A stretch of DNA of 64,000 nucleotides, taken from NCBI RefSeq assembly GCF_009939225.1, contig NZ_JAACJR010000003.1, forward strand, positions 558,001 through 622,000. The letters run 5' to 3'. A model generated the notes under the pieces. The model worked only from the letters and a program-made list of their open reading frames with translations. It had not been told where the DNA came from and searched no databases. Shown piece by piece: positions 16,468 through 24,659 of this stretch. Numbering within the stretch: position 1 is the first letter of the stretch; every line of letters begins with the position of its first letter. A program made the translations under genes and the position numbers. This DNA is from Sediminibacterium soli (GTDB lineage: Bacteria; Bacteroidota; Bacteroidia; Chitinophagales; Chitinophagaceae).

Positions 16468-17244
16468 GTGAGCGCACCACCCCTTACCATAACTTTTTTA
16501 GGCACCGGAACCAGCACGGGAATACCCATGATCGCCTGTCCCTGCCCGGTATGCGCATCTGCCGATACCCACGACAAAAGGCTGCGCAGCAGCATCCTGG
16601 TCAGTTCCGCGCATACCACGCTTGTGGTGGATACCACACCCGATTTCCGCTACCAGATGCTGCGAACAGATACCCGCAAACTGGATGGCGTAGTGTACAC
16701 ACACCATCATAAAGACCATATTGCGGGGATGGACGATGTGCGGGCATTCAATTTCATCAACGACCAGGTAATGCGTATTTATGCCAATGCACTTACCGAA
16801 GAAGCGCTGCGAAGGGATTTTTACTACGCTTTTATGGAGAACAAATATCCCGGCGTGCCCGAACTGAAAATGATCATGATCGATGACACGCCTTTTATGG
16901 TGGGCGATATACCGGTGCAGCCCATACAGGTATTACACCATAAACTGCCCGTAATGGGTTTCCGGTTTGGCGATTTTGTGTATATCACCGATGCCAACAG
17001 GATCGAAGACACAGAGAAAGAAAAGATACGCGGCGCAAAAATACTGGTGCTGAACGCGCTCCGCCGCGAAGCGCATATCTCTCATTTTACCCTTGACGAA
17101 GCAATCGAACTGGCAAACGAGCTCGCCGTTCCCGAAGTGTATTTTACCCATATCAGCCACCAGCTGGGCAAACATACCGATATCAACCGCGAATTACCCG
17201 CGCATATCCGGCTTGCCTGGGATGGACTGACCCTTCGTTTGTAA
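16468..17244 (+). CDS. MBL-fold metallohydrolase, PhnP-like
   Basis: 258 residues with GTG start at 16468. The N-terminal GTGTSTGIPMIACPCPVC provides the extra CxCxxC zinc site typical of PhnP relatives; the catalytic motif is THHHKDHIAGMDDVRAFN (His-x-His-x-Asp-His, about 76-93). Later metal ligands are in VLHHKLPVMGFRFGDFVYITDANRI and the C-terminal YFTHISHQLGKH. PhnP cleaves cyclic phosphate of 5-phosphoribosyl 1,2-cyclic phosphate, but no other phosphonate genes are nearby, so a general cyclic phosphodiesterase is equally possible. ATG alternatives lie after the CPC site, which supports the GTG. Confidence 0.88.
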   Translation: MSAPPLTITFLGTGTSTGIPMIACPCPVCASADTHDKRLRSSILVSSAHTTLVVDTTPDFRYQMLRTDTRKLDGVVYTHHHKDHIAGMDDVRAFNFINDQVMRIYANALTEEALRRDFYYAFMENKYPGVPELKMIMIDDTPFMVGDIPVQPIQVLHHKLPVMGFRFGDFVYITDANRIEDTEKEKIRGAKILVLNALRREAHISHFTLDEAIELANELAVPEVYFTHISHQLGKHTDINRELPAHIRLAWDGLTLRL

Positions 17245-17277
17245 CTCCTGTTGAAACGGTACCCTGAAAAGTACTGT

Positions 17278-18168
17278 ATGAGAAAAATATGGAAAGAATA
17301 TTTCAACTTCAGTAAGAAGGAGCGGACGGCTATATTGCTGCTGCTGCTGATTATGGCGGGTTTTATTGCCGCGCCCTACTGCTACCGGCCGGCCCCGGCC
17401 ATTCCTGAGCCGGAGAGCATGGTGTTCCCCGACCCGGGCAGCAGCGAATACGATACCGTAAAAACTGCGGACAGTTACGGGGAAGCGGTTGCAGAAAACG
17501 ATCGTAAACCCGAAACCTTCTATTTCGATCCGAATACGCTGGAAGAACAGGGCTGGCGTAAACTGGGTATCCCCGCCAGAACCGTTCAAATCCTGCTTCG
17601 TTACCGCGAAAAAGGCGGGCGGTTCCGCCAGCCGGAAGACCTGCAGAAAATATGGGGCATGCGCAGGCAGGATGCGGAGCGGTTACAACCCTATGTGCGC
17701 ATAGCCGATCGCCCGCAGCAGCAGGCAGATAAGCGTCCCGCAGCGACACCGGCAGCACCCGCGGCAAAACTTTCACCCATCGATATCAATACGGCAACAG
17801 AAGCGGCCTGGAAGGTGTTACCCGGGATAGGGGATGTGCTTGCTTCGCGCATCACCCGCTTCCGCGAGCGCATAGGCGGTTTTTCATCGGTGGAGCAGGT
17901 GCGGAAAACCTACGGCATTAGCGATTCGCTTTTTACGCTGATCAGTCCTCACCTGTTATTCAACCCTTCAAGCATGCCGGCGGTCAATATCAACACGGCA
18001 TCCGCCTATGAGCTCCGAATCAAATTCGGTCTGCCATATGCTATCGCCAATGCATTGGTCCGCTATCGCGAAGCGCATGGCATTTTTCAATCGCTCAATG
18101 AGATACCCGGGCTGGTGCCGATGCCCGACAGCATTGCGCAAAAGTTAATTTTGCGCGGCCGGCTCTGA
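17278..18168 (+). CDS. ComEA-like helix-hairpin-helix protein
   Basis: 296 residues from ATG 17278. One membrane helix near the N terminus (AILLLLLIMAGFIAAPYCY, about 18-36), a Pro/Ala-rich linker, then at least three helix-hairpin-helix units. The first contains LGIPARTVQILLRYREKGG, the second has DINTATEAAWKVLPGIGDVLASRI, the third VNINTASAYELRIKFGLPYAIANALVRYREAHG. Such repeats bind DNA backbone in competence proteins; in Bacteroidota multi-HhH anchored proteins are common, and their role in DNA uptake is untested. No competence channel gene is adjacent; the TfoX-like gene at 7284 is the only other competence-named family here. Confidence 0.85.
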   Translation: MRKIWKEYFNFSKKERTAILLLLLIMAGFIAAPYCYRPAPAIPEPESMVFPDPGSSEYDTVKTADSYGEAVAENDRKPETFYFDPNTLEEQGWRKLGIPARTVQILLRYREKGGRFRQPEDLQKIWGMRRQDAERLQPYVRIADRPQQQADKRPAATPAAPAAKLSPIDINTATEAAWKVLPGIGDVLASRITRFRERIGGFSSVEQVRKTYGISDSLFTLISPHLLFNPSSMPAVNINTASAYELRIKFGLPYAIANALVRYREAHGIFQSLNEIPGLVPMPDSIAQKLILRGRL

Positions 18169-18183
18169 TCATGTCAAAATTGA

Positions 18184-18214
18184 TTTGGCCGGGATGGTAA
18201 AAGACCTATTTTTG
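18184..18214 (+). promoter_or_regulatory. Complete Bacteroidota promoter (TTTG-N19-TATTTTTG) for the acyl-CoA dehydrogenase
   Basis: TTTG at 18184-18187, a 19-nt spacer and TATTTTTG at 18207-18214 match the -33/-7 consensus exactly. The expected start of transcription is about 18219-18221, giving a leader of roughly 90 nt before the ATG at 18312. Confidence 0.7.
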
Positions 18215-18225
18215 TGCAATACACT

Positions 18226-18243
18226 AACAAACGGTTGTTTGTT
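18226..18243. promoter_or_regulatory. Palindromic operator candidate (AACAAAC-GGTT-GTTTGTT)
   Basis: Seven-base arms around a 4-nt spacer, immediately downstream of the -7 element. The core CAAAC-N4-GTTTG resembles the (G/C)AAAC-N2-4-GTTT(G/C) site of PsrA/FadR-type TetR regulators of fatty-acid oxidation genes. Which regulator binds here is unknown; none is encoded nearby. Confidence 0.45.
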
Positions 18244-18247
18244 TTAT

Positions 18248-18292
18248 AAGGAGGTTGCCTTGCAATGGATTGCCTGTTGTTTGGCAGCCTCC
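18248..18292 (+). promoter_or_regulatory. Leader hairpin sequestering an AAGGAGG ribosome-binding sequence
   Basis: GGAGGTTGCC (18250-18259) pairs over all ten positions (one G-U) with GGCAGCCTCC (18283-18292). AAGGAGG at 18248-18254 is a perfect Shine-Dalgarno sequence, rare in this window, and lies 10 nt before an ATG at 18265 that opens a 23-codon reading frame ending at 18336, across the start of the acyl-CoA dehydrogenase. The hairpin covers both the AAGGAGG and that ATG. Confidence 0.45.
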
Positions 18293-18311
18293 GTCTATTT
18301 AATTTAACGCT

Positions 18312-19454
18312 ATGGATTTTCGTCCGGATGAAATAACCCAGCAGGTAGCCCAGACCGCCCGCGATTTTGCGCGGCAGCATATTCTTCCACATGTAATGGA
18401 ATGGGACGAGCGCCAGGAGTTTCCACGCGGGCTGTTCCGCGAGATGGGTAAGCTGGGTTTGATGGGCGTGCTGGTGCCCGAAGCCTATGGCGGGGCCGGA
18501 CTGGGGTATTTTGAATACAATGCCATCATCCAGGAAATAGCCAGGGTATGCGGGTCGATAGGACTGAGTCTGGCGGCGCACAATTCGCTTTGCACCAACC
18601 ATATCCTGATGTTCGGCAGCGAAGCGCAGAAACAGCAGTGGCTGCCGGCGCTTGCCGGGGGCGAATGGCTGGGCGCCTGGGGTTTAACGGAACCGGGTAC
18701 CGGCAGCGATGCGGGCAATATGAAAACCACCGCGGTAAAAGACGGTTCGGACTGGATTTTAAACGGCACCAAAAACTGGATCACCCATGGCAAAAGCGGC
18801 GATCTGGCGGTGGTCATCTGCCGCACCGGCGAACCCCGTACAAGCGGTAATGCCACTGCCTTTGTGGTGGAAAGAGGAACGGCGGGTTTTTCGGGTGGCA
18901 AAAAAGAAAACAAACTGGGTATGCGGGCCAGCGAAACGGCCGAAATGATCTTTGATAACTGCCGGATACCGGACAGCAACCGTTTGGGAGAAACAGGGGA
19001 TGGTTTTCGGCAGGCCATGGCCGTATTGGACGGCGGCAGAATATCCATTGCAGCGCTGGCCATCGGCATTGCCAAGGGCGCTTACGAAGCGGCCCTGCAG
19101 TATGCGCAGGAGCGCCAGCAGTTTGGTCAGGCGATCGCAACCTTCCAGGGTATCAGCTTCAAGCTGGCCGATATGGCCACCGAGATAGCCGCTTCTGACC
19201 TGCTGGTATGGCAGTGTTGCGACCGCAAGCAGCGCCATGAAAAAGTAACCAAAGAGGGGGCCATGGCCAAGTATTATGCCAGCGAGACAGCGGTAAAAGT
19301 GGCCACGGAAGCGGTACAGGTATTCGGCGGGTACGGCTATACAAAAGATTTTCCGGTAGAAAAATACTATCGTGATGCAAAATTGTGTACTATTGGAGAA
19401 GGAACTTCCGAGATCCAGAAAATCGTGATCGCCCGGGAGGTACTCAAACACTGA
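18312..19454 (+). CDS. Acyl-CoA dehydrogenase
   Basis: 380 residues. The FAD/substrate signature WGLTEPGTGSDAGNMKTTA (about 123-141), the ALAIGIAKGAYEAALQYAQERQQFGQAIATFQG segment (about 247-280), and the catalytic Glu region IGEGTSEIQKIVIAREVL near the C terminus are all typical of short/branched-chain acyl-CoA dehydrogenases. It oxidises an acyl-CoA to the 2-enoyl-CoA and passes electrons to ETF; chain length cannot be assigned. The gene is monocistronic by appearance, between its own full promoter with operator-like palindrome and structured leader, and a strong terminator at 19480. Confidence 0.93.
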   Translation: MDFRPDEITQQVAQTARDFARQHILPHVMEWDERQEFPRGLFREMGKLGLMGVLVPEAYGGAGLGYFEYNAIIQEIARVCGSIGLSLAAHNSLCTNHILMFGSEAQKQQWLPALAGGEWLGAWGLTEPGTGSDAGNMKTTAVKDGSDWILNGTKNWITHGKSGDLAVVICRTGEPRTSGNATAFVVERGTAGFSGGKKENKLGMRASETAEMIFDNCRIPDSNRLGETGDGFRQAMAVLDGGRISIAALAIGIAKGAYEAALQYAQERQQFGQAIATFQGISFKLADMATEIAASDLLVWQCCDRKQRHEKVTKEGAMAKYYASETAVKVATEAVQVFGGYGYTKDFPVEKYYRDAKLCTIGEGTSEIQKIVIAREVLKH

Positions 19455-19479
19455 TCTTCTCGATTGCTTGTTTATAGTC

Positions 19480-19503
19480 AAAAGCCCTCGCAAGAGGGCT
19501 TTT
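19480..19503. terminator. Intrinsic terminator after acyl-CoA dehydrogenase
   Basis: AAAAGCCCTC-GCAA-GAGGGCTTTT, a perfect 10-bp stem with a T-run on the plus strand; symmetric, so it could act in both directions. Confidence 0.85.
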
Positions 19504-19555
19504 CGTTATCCGTACCGTATTATTGATTATCTTCCTTCGCCATTTGTAAACGACA

Positions 19556-21478
19556 GTGACCAGACCTAACCGCTTATACCCGGCGTTCCTGCTGATCTTC
19601 CACACCGTACTTGCTTTTTCTCCGCTGATGGCAGCTGATAAACCCGCTTCTGCAGATACCAGAACCGTAGACTCGCTCAATGAACTTGCTTTCAAACAAA
19701 AAAGATTCGATGTACCCAGGGCATTGAGCAATTTATCGATGGCCCAGAATATCGCCGGCAGCGTAAATTACCTGAAGGGGCTGGGCATCAGCTATATGTA
19801 CGAGGCCGGTATCTTTTACCAGAACGGGTACGACAAAAAAGCGCTTTCCACCTATTACAAATCCCTGCAACTGTTCCAGAACCTTGCCGATACGTTTCAT
19901 ATCGCTTTTGTAAGCCAGCAGATAGCAGGGTCGCTCCAGGCCAACAAACGCTATGCGGAAGCCATGCGGCTATACCAGGAAGCCCTGGCCGTATTTACCA
20001 AAATGAACAAGCGGGAAGATATTGTGAACGCAAAGAACAGCATGGGCCTGCTGAACCTGGCGCTGAATAAACTACCGGAAGCCGAAAAATATTTTACAGA
20101 AGCGCTGGCAATGGCCCGGGCGATCGGGTATGCCTACGGCGAAAAAAAAGCCCTTCACAACAGGGGGGTGCTCGAAAAACAGCGTGGTAACCTCGCCGAC
20201 GCGGAAAATTATTTCCGTATGGCGCTGCAGTGCGATGAAAAAGCGCACGACCTGTATGGTGCTGCGCTGAACCAGCTGGAACTGTCGCATCTTTTTTCAA
20301 AACAGCTTTCCCACGATTCGGCCATCGGCATGGCCATGGAAGCGTACCGCAACGCCTACCGGATCTCCGCCTATAATTTGCTGAAAGATGCGGCCACGCA
20401 GCTCATTCAGACTTACCGCGCCCTGGGTATTGCAGCCAAAACGGCGCAGTGGCAGGACTCGCTGCTCAATATCTTCCGCATACAGATAGAGAACGAACGG
20501 ATGTATGCGCTGAATTTCATTGATGTGATCAAGAGCCAGGACCTGCAGAAAGTAAATGCAGAGAAAGAAGCCAATACCGCCCGCAGGGTTCAGCAGGAAC
20601 AGCTGCTGGTGATTACGGTGGGTACCTTTATCCTTATCATCGTTGCGGTACTGGCCGTACTGGCGCTGGTGAACTACCAGCGGCAACGGTTCTTTGGTAA
20701 GGAGTTAAAACAGAAGAACGAGATCATCGAAAAGAATTCCGCATCGCTGGATCAGCTGAACAAGGAAATATCACACCAGAACGCCTTGCTGGAGGAAGAC
20801 AATAAGACCAAGAACAAACTGCTTTCCATCATCTCGCACGACCTGCGTACGCCGCTTGTGAACACCAAGGGCATTCTTAACCTCGTAAACCAGGGCATGG
20901 TGCCCAAAGACGAGGCAGAACGCCTGCTGCAGCAGCTGGAGACCCAGTATATAGGCACCACTTCGCTGCTGGACAACCTGCTGTTCTGGATCAAGGGACA
21001 GATGAACGGCCAGCAGAATGAAAAAGTGAAACTGAACCTTTTTCTCCTGATCAAAACACTGGAAGACGAGCAAAGACTGCCGCTGGAAAAAAAGGAGATC
21101 GTTTTACGCAACGAGGTTGACCGCGACATCAGTATCGTTGCCGAAAAGGAACTGATCCGGATCTGTTGCCGTAACCTGATCAGCAATGCCATTAAGTTCA
21201 CCAATCCCGGCGGTTTTATCGAGATACGGTCGAGGATTGAGGGGAAAAATCTTTGCATCGTGATAGCCGATTCGGGGATCGGAATGACGCGCGAAGCGAT
21301 CGAAAAAGTGAATGCCAAAGTATACTATAACACCAAGGGTACTTCATTCGAAAAAGGCAGCGGTTTCGGGCTGATGCTTTGCCGCGACCTGATTGCAAAA
21401 CAGGGCGGCGAACTGCTGGTGAAGAGCGAGCCGGGCAAAGGCAGCGAGTTTACCATCGTGCTTCCGCATAACGGATAA
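19556..21478 (+). CDS. TPR-containing sensor histidine kinase
   Basis: 640 residues with a GTG start at 19556. A signal-like segment (AFLLIFHTVLAFSPLMA) is followed by a periplasmic array of tetratricopeptide repeats (about 40-320; for example AEKYFTEALAMARAIGYAYGEKKALHNRG), one membrane helix (LLVITVGTFILIIVAVLAVLALVNY, near 350), a short coiled coil, the dimerisation box LLSIISHDLRTPLVN with its phosphoacceptor His, and a catalytic domain with N box NLISNAIKFTNPGG, DSGIG and GSGFGLMLCRDLI. It should sense through TPR interactions and phosphorylate a response regulator; none is adjacent, so its partner is unknown. The preceding terminator separates it from the acyl-CoA dehydrogenase. Confidence 0.92.
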   Translation: MTRPNRLYPAFLLIFHTVLAFSPLMAADKPASADTRTVDSLNELAFKQKRFDVPRALSNLSMAQNIAGSVNYLKGLGISYMYEAGIFYQNGYDKKALSTYYKSLQLFQNLADTFHIAFVSQQIAGSLQANKRYAEAMRLYQEALAVFTKMNKREDIVNAKNSMGLLNLALNKLPEAEKYFTEALAMARAIGYAYGEKKALHNRGVLEKQRGNLADAENYFRMALQCDEKAHDLYGAALNQLELSHLFSKQLSHDSAIGMAMEAYRNAYRISAYNLLKDAATQLIQTYRALGIAAKTAQWQDSLLNIFRIQIENERMYALNFIDVIKSQDLQKVNAEKEANTARRVQQEQLLVITVGTFILIIVAVLAVLALVNYQRQRFFGKELKQKNEIIEKNSASLDQLNKEISHQNALLEEDNKTKNKLLSIISHDLRTPLVNTKGILNLVNQGMVPKDEAERLLQQLETQYIGTTSLLDNLLFWIKGQMNGQQNEKVKLNLFLLIKTLEDEQRLPLEKKEIVLRNEVDRDISIVAEKELIRICCRNLISNAIKFTNPGGFIEIRSRIEGKNLCIVIADSGIGMTREAIEKVNAKVYYNTKGTSFEKGSGFGLMLCRDLIAKQGGELLVKSEPGKGSEFTIVLPHNG

Positions 21479-21504
21479 CCGGGATACCACGGGCAGTCCG
21501 TTCC

Positions 21505-22701
21505 TCAAACGCTTTCCTTCTGAAACAGAGCGGGGATGGTTCTGAGTATGAGTTGTATGTCTTTCCAGAACCCATGGTTGCGTGCATAGGCATTGTCGAG
21601 CATCAGTCTTTCTTCCTCGCTCATCTCACCCTTGCCGCGTTTTTCCACCTGCCACAGACCCGTGATACCCGCCGGCGCCATAAACCGCAGCGAATATTTA
21701 TCGGTGGTCAGTTTTTCGGCTTCGTACAGGGGCAGCGGCCGGTTACCCACGATGCTCATATCCCCGATGATCACATTCCATAACTGCGGCAGTTCGTCAA
21801 TACTGGTATTGCGGATAAAACCGCCCACTTTCGTGATGCGCGGATCGTCTTTTAGTTTGAAGAAAGCCGATCCTTCCCTGGCCTTCCGGGACCCGGTATA
21901 TTGTTTCTCGCACCAGCGAACCCGGTCTGCATAGATGGTGAACTGGCAGGTATTGCCGGTTTTCTTACATTCCTCGCACAGGAATTCGGTGTTAAGCGTT
22001 TCCTGCGGCGTTTCTTCCGCGCCGGTGTACTGGTTCAGGTGTTTGAATTCCTTCAAACGCCGGTCTGCATTAACGTACATAGACCGGAACTTGTAAAAAC
22101 GGAAAATACGGTAGCCTGTTCCCACCCGCAGGGAATAGTAAAAAACCGGTCCCCTCGACTCGAGCCTGATCAATACATACACCAGCAGAAAAACCGGTGA
22201 CAGCAGCAGCAGGGCCAGTCCTGCAAAGAAAATATCGAAAATCCTTTTGGCAAGCGGCACTTTATACAACAGGGAGGTATCTTCCTTATACGGTCTTATG
22301 ATTTTATCGTGGTTGGCAACCAGGAAATTGATCCTTGTTTCCAGTTTTCTTTTCCGAAGCGGAAACCTGAATGCATCGCTCACACCTGCCGACAGGGCCA
22401 GGTCGCGCGTTTCGTTGGTCCATTGGTGGCAGAGCAGGATATACTGCGCGGGTGGCAGCCCTTTTTTCTGCAGCATTTTGAGCAGCGGTATACCCATGGG
22501 GGCAACGATCTCGCTCTGGATGATCACTACGCCTATATGCAGGTTACCGGCGCTCCATTCATTGGCGAGATCCATACCGGTTGAAAAAAATACCAGACCG
22601 GTGTTATGCAGGTTGCACTGTTTGAAAAGCTCTGTCGTTTTTTCATCCAGGCCAACCAGGGCGATCAGCGGTTCGGGGGGTGTGATTGGTTCGCTCATCA
22701 T
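21505..22701 (-). CDS. Sugar-phosphate transferase with N-terminal degenerate receiver domain
   Basis: 398 residues. Residues about 10-140 look like a CheY-type fold without its acidic site (GLVFFSTGMDLANEWS, VVIIQSEI in place of the phosphoacceptor strand, LSAGVSDAFRFPLRKRKLETRINFLV at the end). Residues about 150-398 are a polyprenyl-phosphate hexose-1-phosphate transferase: LAKRIFDIFFAGLALLLLSPVFLLVYVLIRLES membrane hairpin, FRFYKFRSM, then DELPQLWNVIIGDMSIVGNRPLP and MAPAGITGLWQVEKRGKG. The enzyme starts repeat-unit assembly on undecaprenyl phosphate. A Cys-rich insert (LCEECKKTGNTCQF) interrupts the catalytic domain. The gene overlaps the response regulator stop (ATGA); a second ATG at 22698 is possible. 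Confidence 0.88.
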   Translation of the reverse strand: MMSEPITPPEPLIALVGLDEKTTELFKQCNLHNTGLVFFSTGMDLANEWSAGNLHIGVVIIQSEIVAPMGIPLLKMLQKKGLPPAQYILLCHQWTNETRDLALSAGVSDAFRFPLRKRKLETRINFLVANHDKIIRPYKEDTSLLYKVPLAKRIFDIFFAGLALLLLSPVFLLVYVLIRLESRGPVFYYSLRVGTGYRIFRFYKFRSMYVNADRRLKEFKHLNQYTGAEETPQETLNTEFLCEECKKTGNTCQFTIYADRVRWCEKQYTGSRKAREGSAFFKLKDDPRITKVGGFIRNTSIDELPQLWNVIIGDMSIVGNRPLPLYEAEKLTTDKYSLRFMAPAGITGLWQVEKRGKGEMSEEERLMLDNAYARNHGFWKDIQLILRTIPALFQKESV

Positions 22702-23144
22702 TCATCATCGTTTCCTTTTCCAACACGGCGCAACACCACGGCAAGTCTTGCCGCCAGTTCGCGCGGATTAAAGGGTTTGACAACATAATCGTCAGCGCCC
22801 GCTTCCAGGCATTTGATACGCATCTCCGAACGCTCGTCGGCGGACAGTACGATAACGGGTATCGAATTAAAAAAATCGCTGGCCTTTATCTGCGTAAGCA
22901 GTTCCAGTCCGCCCATAGGCGGTGTATTGAGATCAGATATAATGGCGTCGGGAATATTACCGTCCTGCAGGTAAGACATGGCTTCCAGTCCGTGGCTGCA
23001 TACATGCACCTGGTAAAATTTCCCCAGGAATCGACGCAAAATGGTCTGCATCGATACCTCGTCGTCCATTACCAGTATCCGCCATTTTTTTTCCTGATCT
23101 TCCAAACTGATGGGTTTTATAATGATAAAATTAGGCCCTTTCAC
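22698..23144 (-). CDS. Stand-alone response regulator receiver
   Basis: 148 residues. The receiver occupies about 20-140: acidic pair VMDDE, phosphoacceptor in DAIISDLNTPPMGGLELL, Thr/Ser position in VIVLSADE, Lys in DDYVVKPFNPRELAARL. There is no output domain. It is translationally coupled (4-nt overlap) to the sugar-phosphate transferase carrying a degenerate receiver, so a direct protein-protein control of polysaccharide initiation is a reasonable inference. The kinase is not evident. Confidence 0.9.
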   Translation of the reverse strand: MKGPNFIIIKPISLEDQEKKWRILVMDDEVSMQTILRRFLGKFYQVHVCSHGLEAMSYLQDGNIPDAIISDLNTPPMGGLELLTQIKASDFFNSIPVIVLSADERSEMRIKCLEAGADDYVVKPFNPRELAARLAVVLRRVGKGNDDE

Positions 23145-23185
23145 AGTGTCTCAAACCCGCACAAAAGATACGCAGCAGTTTTGAT

Positions 23186-23986
23186 CTAACGACTAAAAAA
23201 ACGCTTTATTCTTTTGGTCACGGCCTTACAGATACCGCCGTCTATTTGCAGGCGCCGGTCGGTTGTCCAGACAAGCGCCGCTCTTGCGTAAAACAGTTTT
23301 CCAAAGCCCCTGTTGCGCAGTTTCAGCGCCAGCCAGCCATCTTCATTGGTGCCGGGCGGGTGGTGGAAACCGTCTACCGCCAAACCCTGTTCTCTTCTGA
23401 AACCCGAGTTGAACCCGTATACATTCACCGCTTCTTCCCTGATATGCCGGTGCACCGTTCTTACCATATCGGTGATGTATTCATAAAAGAAATAGGTGTT
23501 TCTGCCGGTGCTGCCTACGGGGATAAAAGAAAACCTGCCATAGGTAAGTGCCAGGTCCGGGTTGCCGGCCAGCGGGGCCGTCATGGCTTCGATCCAGTGC
23601 GATGGGTATAAGGTGTCTGCATCCGCATTTAAAATGTATTTGCCCTTTGCCTCGCGCAACCCCCTGTTGCGTGCCGGTGTAATGCCCTGCTCCGTTTCAA
23701 GCACATAACCCACGCCGCAGGTCCGAATCAGTTCGGCCGTACGGTCTTTGGAATTGTTGTCCACCACAATGATCTCCACGCTGCGCCCGGTGGTATTGGA
23801 GGCAAGCGAAAGAAGGGTTTTGACAATATTCGATTCTTCATTGTAGGCGGGAATAACAACGGATACTTCCGGTTCTCCCTTATTCAGCCGCTGGTATTGT
23901 GTTTTTGTTTCAAGACACGCATCGGCATCTGTGGAAGAAAGCAGCCAGTACCGGTTGATATCGGGAGGAATACGGATCGGTCGCAT
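23186..23986 (-). CDS. Family 2 glycosyltransferase
   Basis: 266 residues. GT-A motifs: VSVVIPAYNEESNI (about 40-53), IIVVDNNSKDRT, the DxD motif in ILNADADTLYPSHW, and the acceptor-side GTNEDGWLALKLRNRGFG. No membrane helices are seen, so it is cytosolic or peripheral. The position 41 nt upstream of the response regulator, same strand, makes it part of the same polysaccharide-initiation cluster. Donor and acceptor cannot be predicted. Confidence 0.88.
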   Translation of the reverse strand: MRPIRIPPDINRYWLLSSTDADACLETKTQYQRLNKGEPEVSVVIPAYNEESNIVKTLLSLASNTTGRSVEIIVVDNNSKDRTAELIRTCGVGYVLETEQGITPARNRGLREAKGKYILNADADTLYPSHWIEAMTAPLAGNPDLALTYGRFSFIPVGSTGRNTYFFYEYITDMVRTVHRHIREEAVNVYGFNSGFRREQGLAVDGFHHPPGTNEDGWLALKLRNRGFGKLFYARAALVWTTDRRLQIDGGICKAVTKRIKRFFSR

Positions 23987-24035
23987 TTATTGCTAAAATA
24001 GGTATTTTATCTGCCGGTTGCGTGTCTGAAAACCT

Positions 24036-24066
24036 TTTGCCTGAAGCGCTAAATCCGCTACATTTG
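24036..24066 (+). promoter_or_regulatory. Complete promoter (TTTG-N19-TACATTTG) for tRNA-Leu
   Basis: TTTG at 24036-24039, 19-nt spacer, TACATTTG at 24059-24066; the tRNA begins 12 nt later. It matches the Bacteroidota consensus exactly. Confidence 0.75.
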
Positions 24067-24078
24067 CGCTCCTTTCGC

Positions 24079-24160
24079 GCGGATGTGGCGAAACTGGCAG
24101 ACGCACCAGACTTAGGATCTGGCGGGGTGACCCATGTAGGTTCGATTCCTATCATCCGCA
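24079..24160 (+). tRNA. tRNA-Leu (anticodon UAG)
   Basis: The acceptor stem GCGGATG (24079-24085) pairs with CATCCGC (24153-24159); the anticodon loop CTTAGGA gives UAG, reading CUN leucine codons. The T arm contains GGTTCGATTCC. The extended variable region fits a class II leucine tRNA. CCA is not encoded. Flanked by a perfect promoter and terminator, so it is a single-gene transcript. Confidence 0.95.
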
Positions 24161-24161
24161 C

Positions 24162-24190
24162 AAAATACCCGGTCAGCGACCGGGTATTTT
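24162..24190 (+). terminator. Intrinsic terminator of tRNA-Leu
   Basis: AAAATACCCGGTC, a 3-nt loop AGC, then GACCGGGTATTTT; a 13-bp perfect stem followed by a T-run. Confidence 0.9.
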
Positions 24191-24229
24191 TTACCTGATT
24201 TTTCAATTTGTTAATTGCCTGTTCTGCTG

Positions 24230-24583
24230 TTAATCCGCATACAGCAGTTCGCCCAGCGATGAATGCGACCAGTTATTTTTGGCCGTCACCCAGGGACAGG
24301 AATGATCCCTGATCTTAACCAGTATCTGCCATGCTTCCATGATACTGCCGGTGGTGTCGAAAGACTGCGGCAGGGGAAGGGAGGCTTCGTCTTTACTGGC
24401 CAGCACTTCGCCCGATAGGTTGTAAACTTTTTGCTGGAACAGTTTGCCCAGCATATTGGCCTGGTTACTGAACACACAGTTGCCCAGTATCAATCCCAGT
24501 ACCTTCAGGTTATCCGGATGCACCAGCATATGCTGGTATTGATAGGCAACAACTTCGCCCGCGTGGTTATATAGCGCCTGCAT
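24230..24583 (-). CDS. Conserved hypothetical protein
   Basis: 117 residues from ATG 24583. No named domain recognised. The N-terminal MQALYNHAGEVVAYQYQHMLVHPDNLKVLGLILGNCVF resembles a two-part beta meander in which GEVVAYQYQ and LSGEVLASKDE are similar pieces, suggesting an internal duplication; the rest includes SIMEAWQILVKIRDHSCPW. It is soluble with no signal peptide. The frame and codon use fit a real gene; it is convergent with the tRNA terminator. Function unknown. Confidence 0.65.
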   Translation of the reverse strand: MQALYNHAGEVVAYQYQHMLVHPDNLKVLGLILGNCVFSNQANMLGKLFQQKVYNLSGEVLASKDEASLPLPQSFDTTGSIMEAWQILVKIRDHSCPWVTAKNNWSHSSLGELLYAD

Positions 24584-24659
24584 GACTTAAAATTATTAAC
24601 AGATTGCCTGACGGCAATGCCGCTGCAGATAGTTAACAGTAAGGTAATAAACGGTTTTT

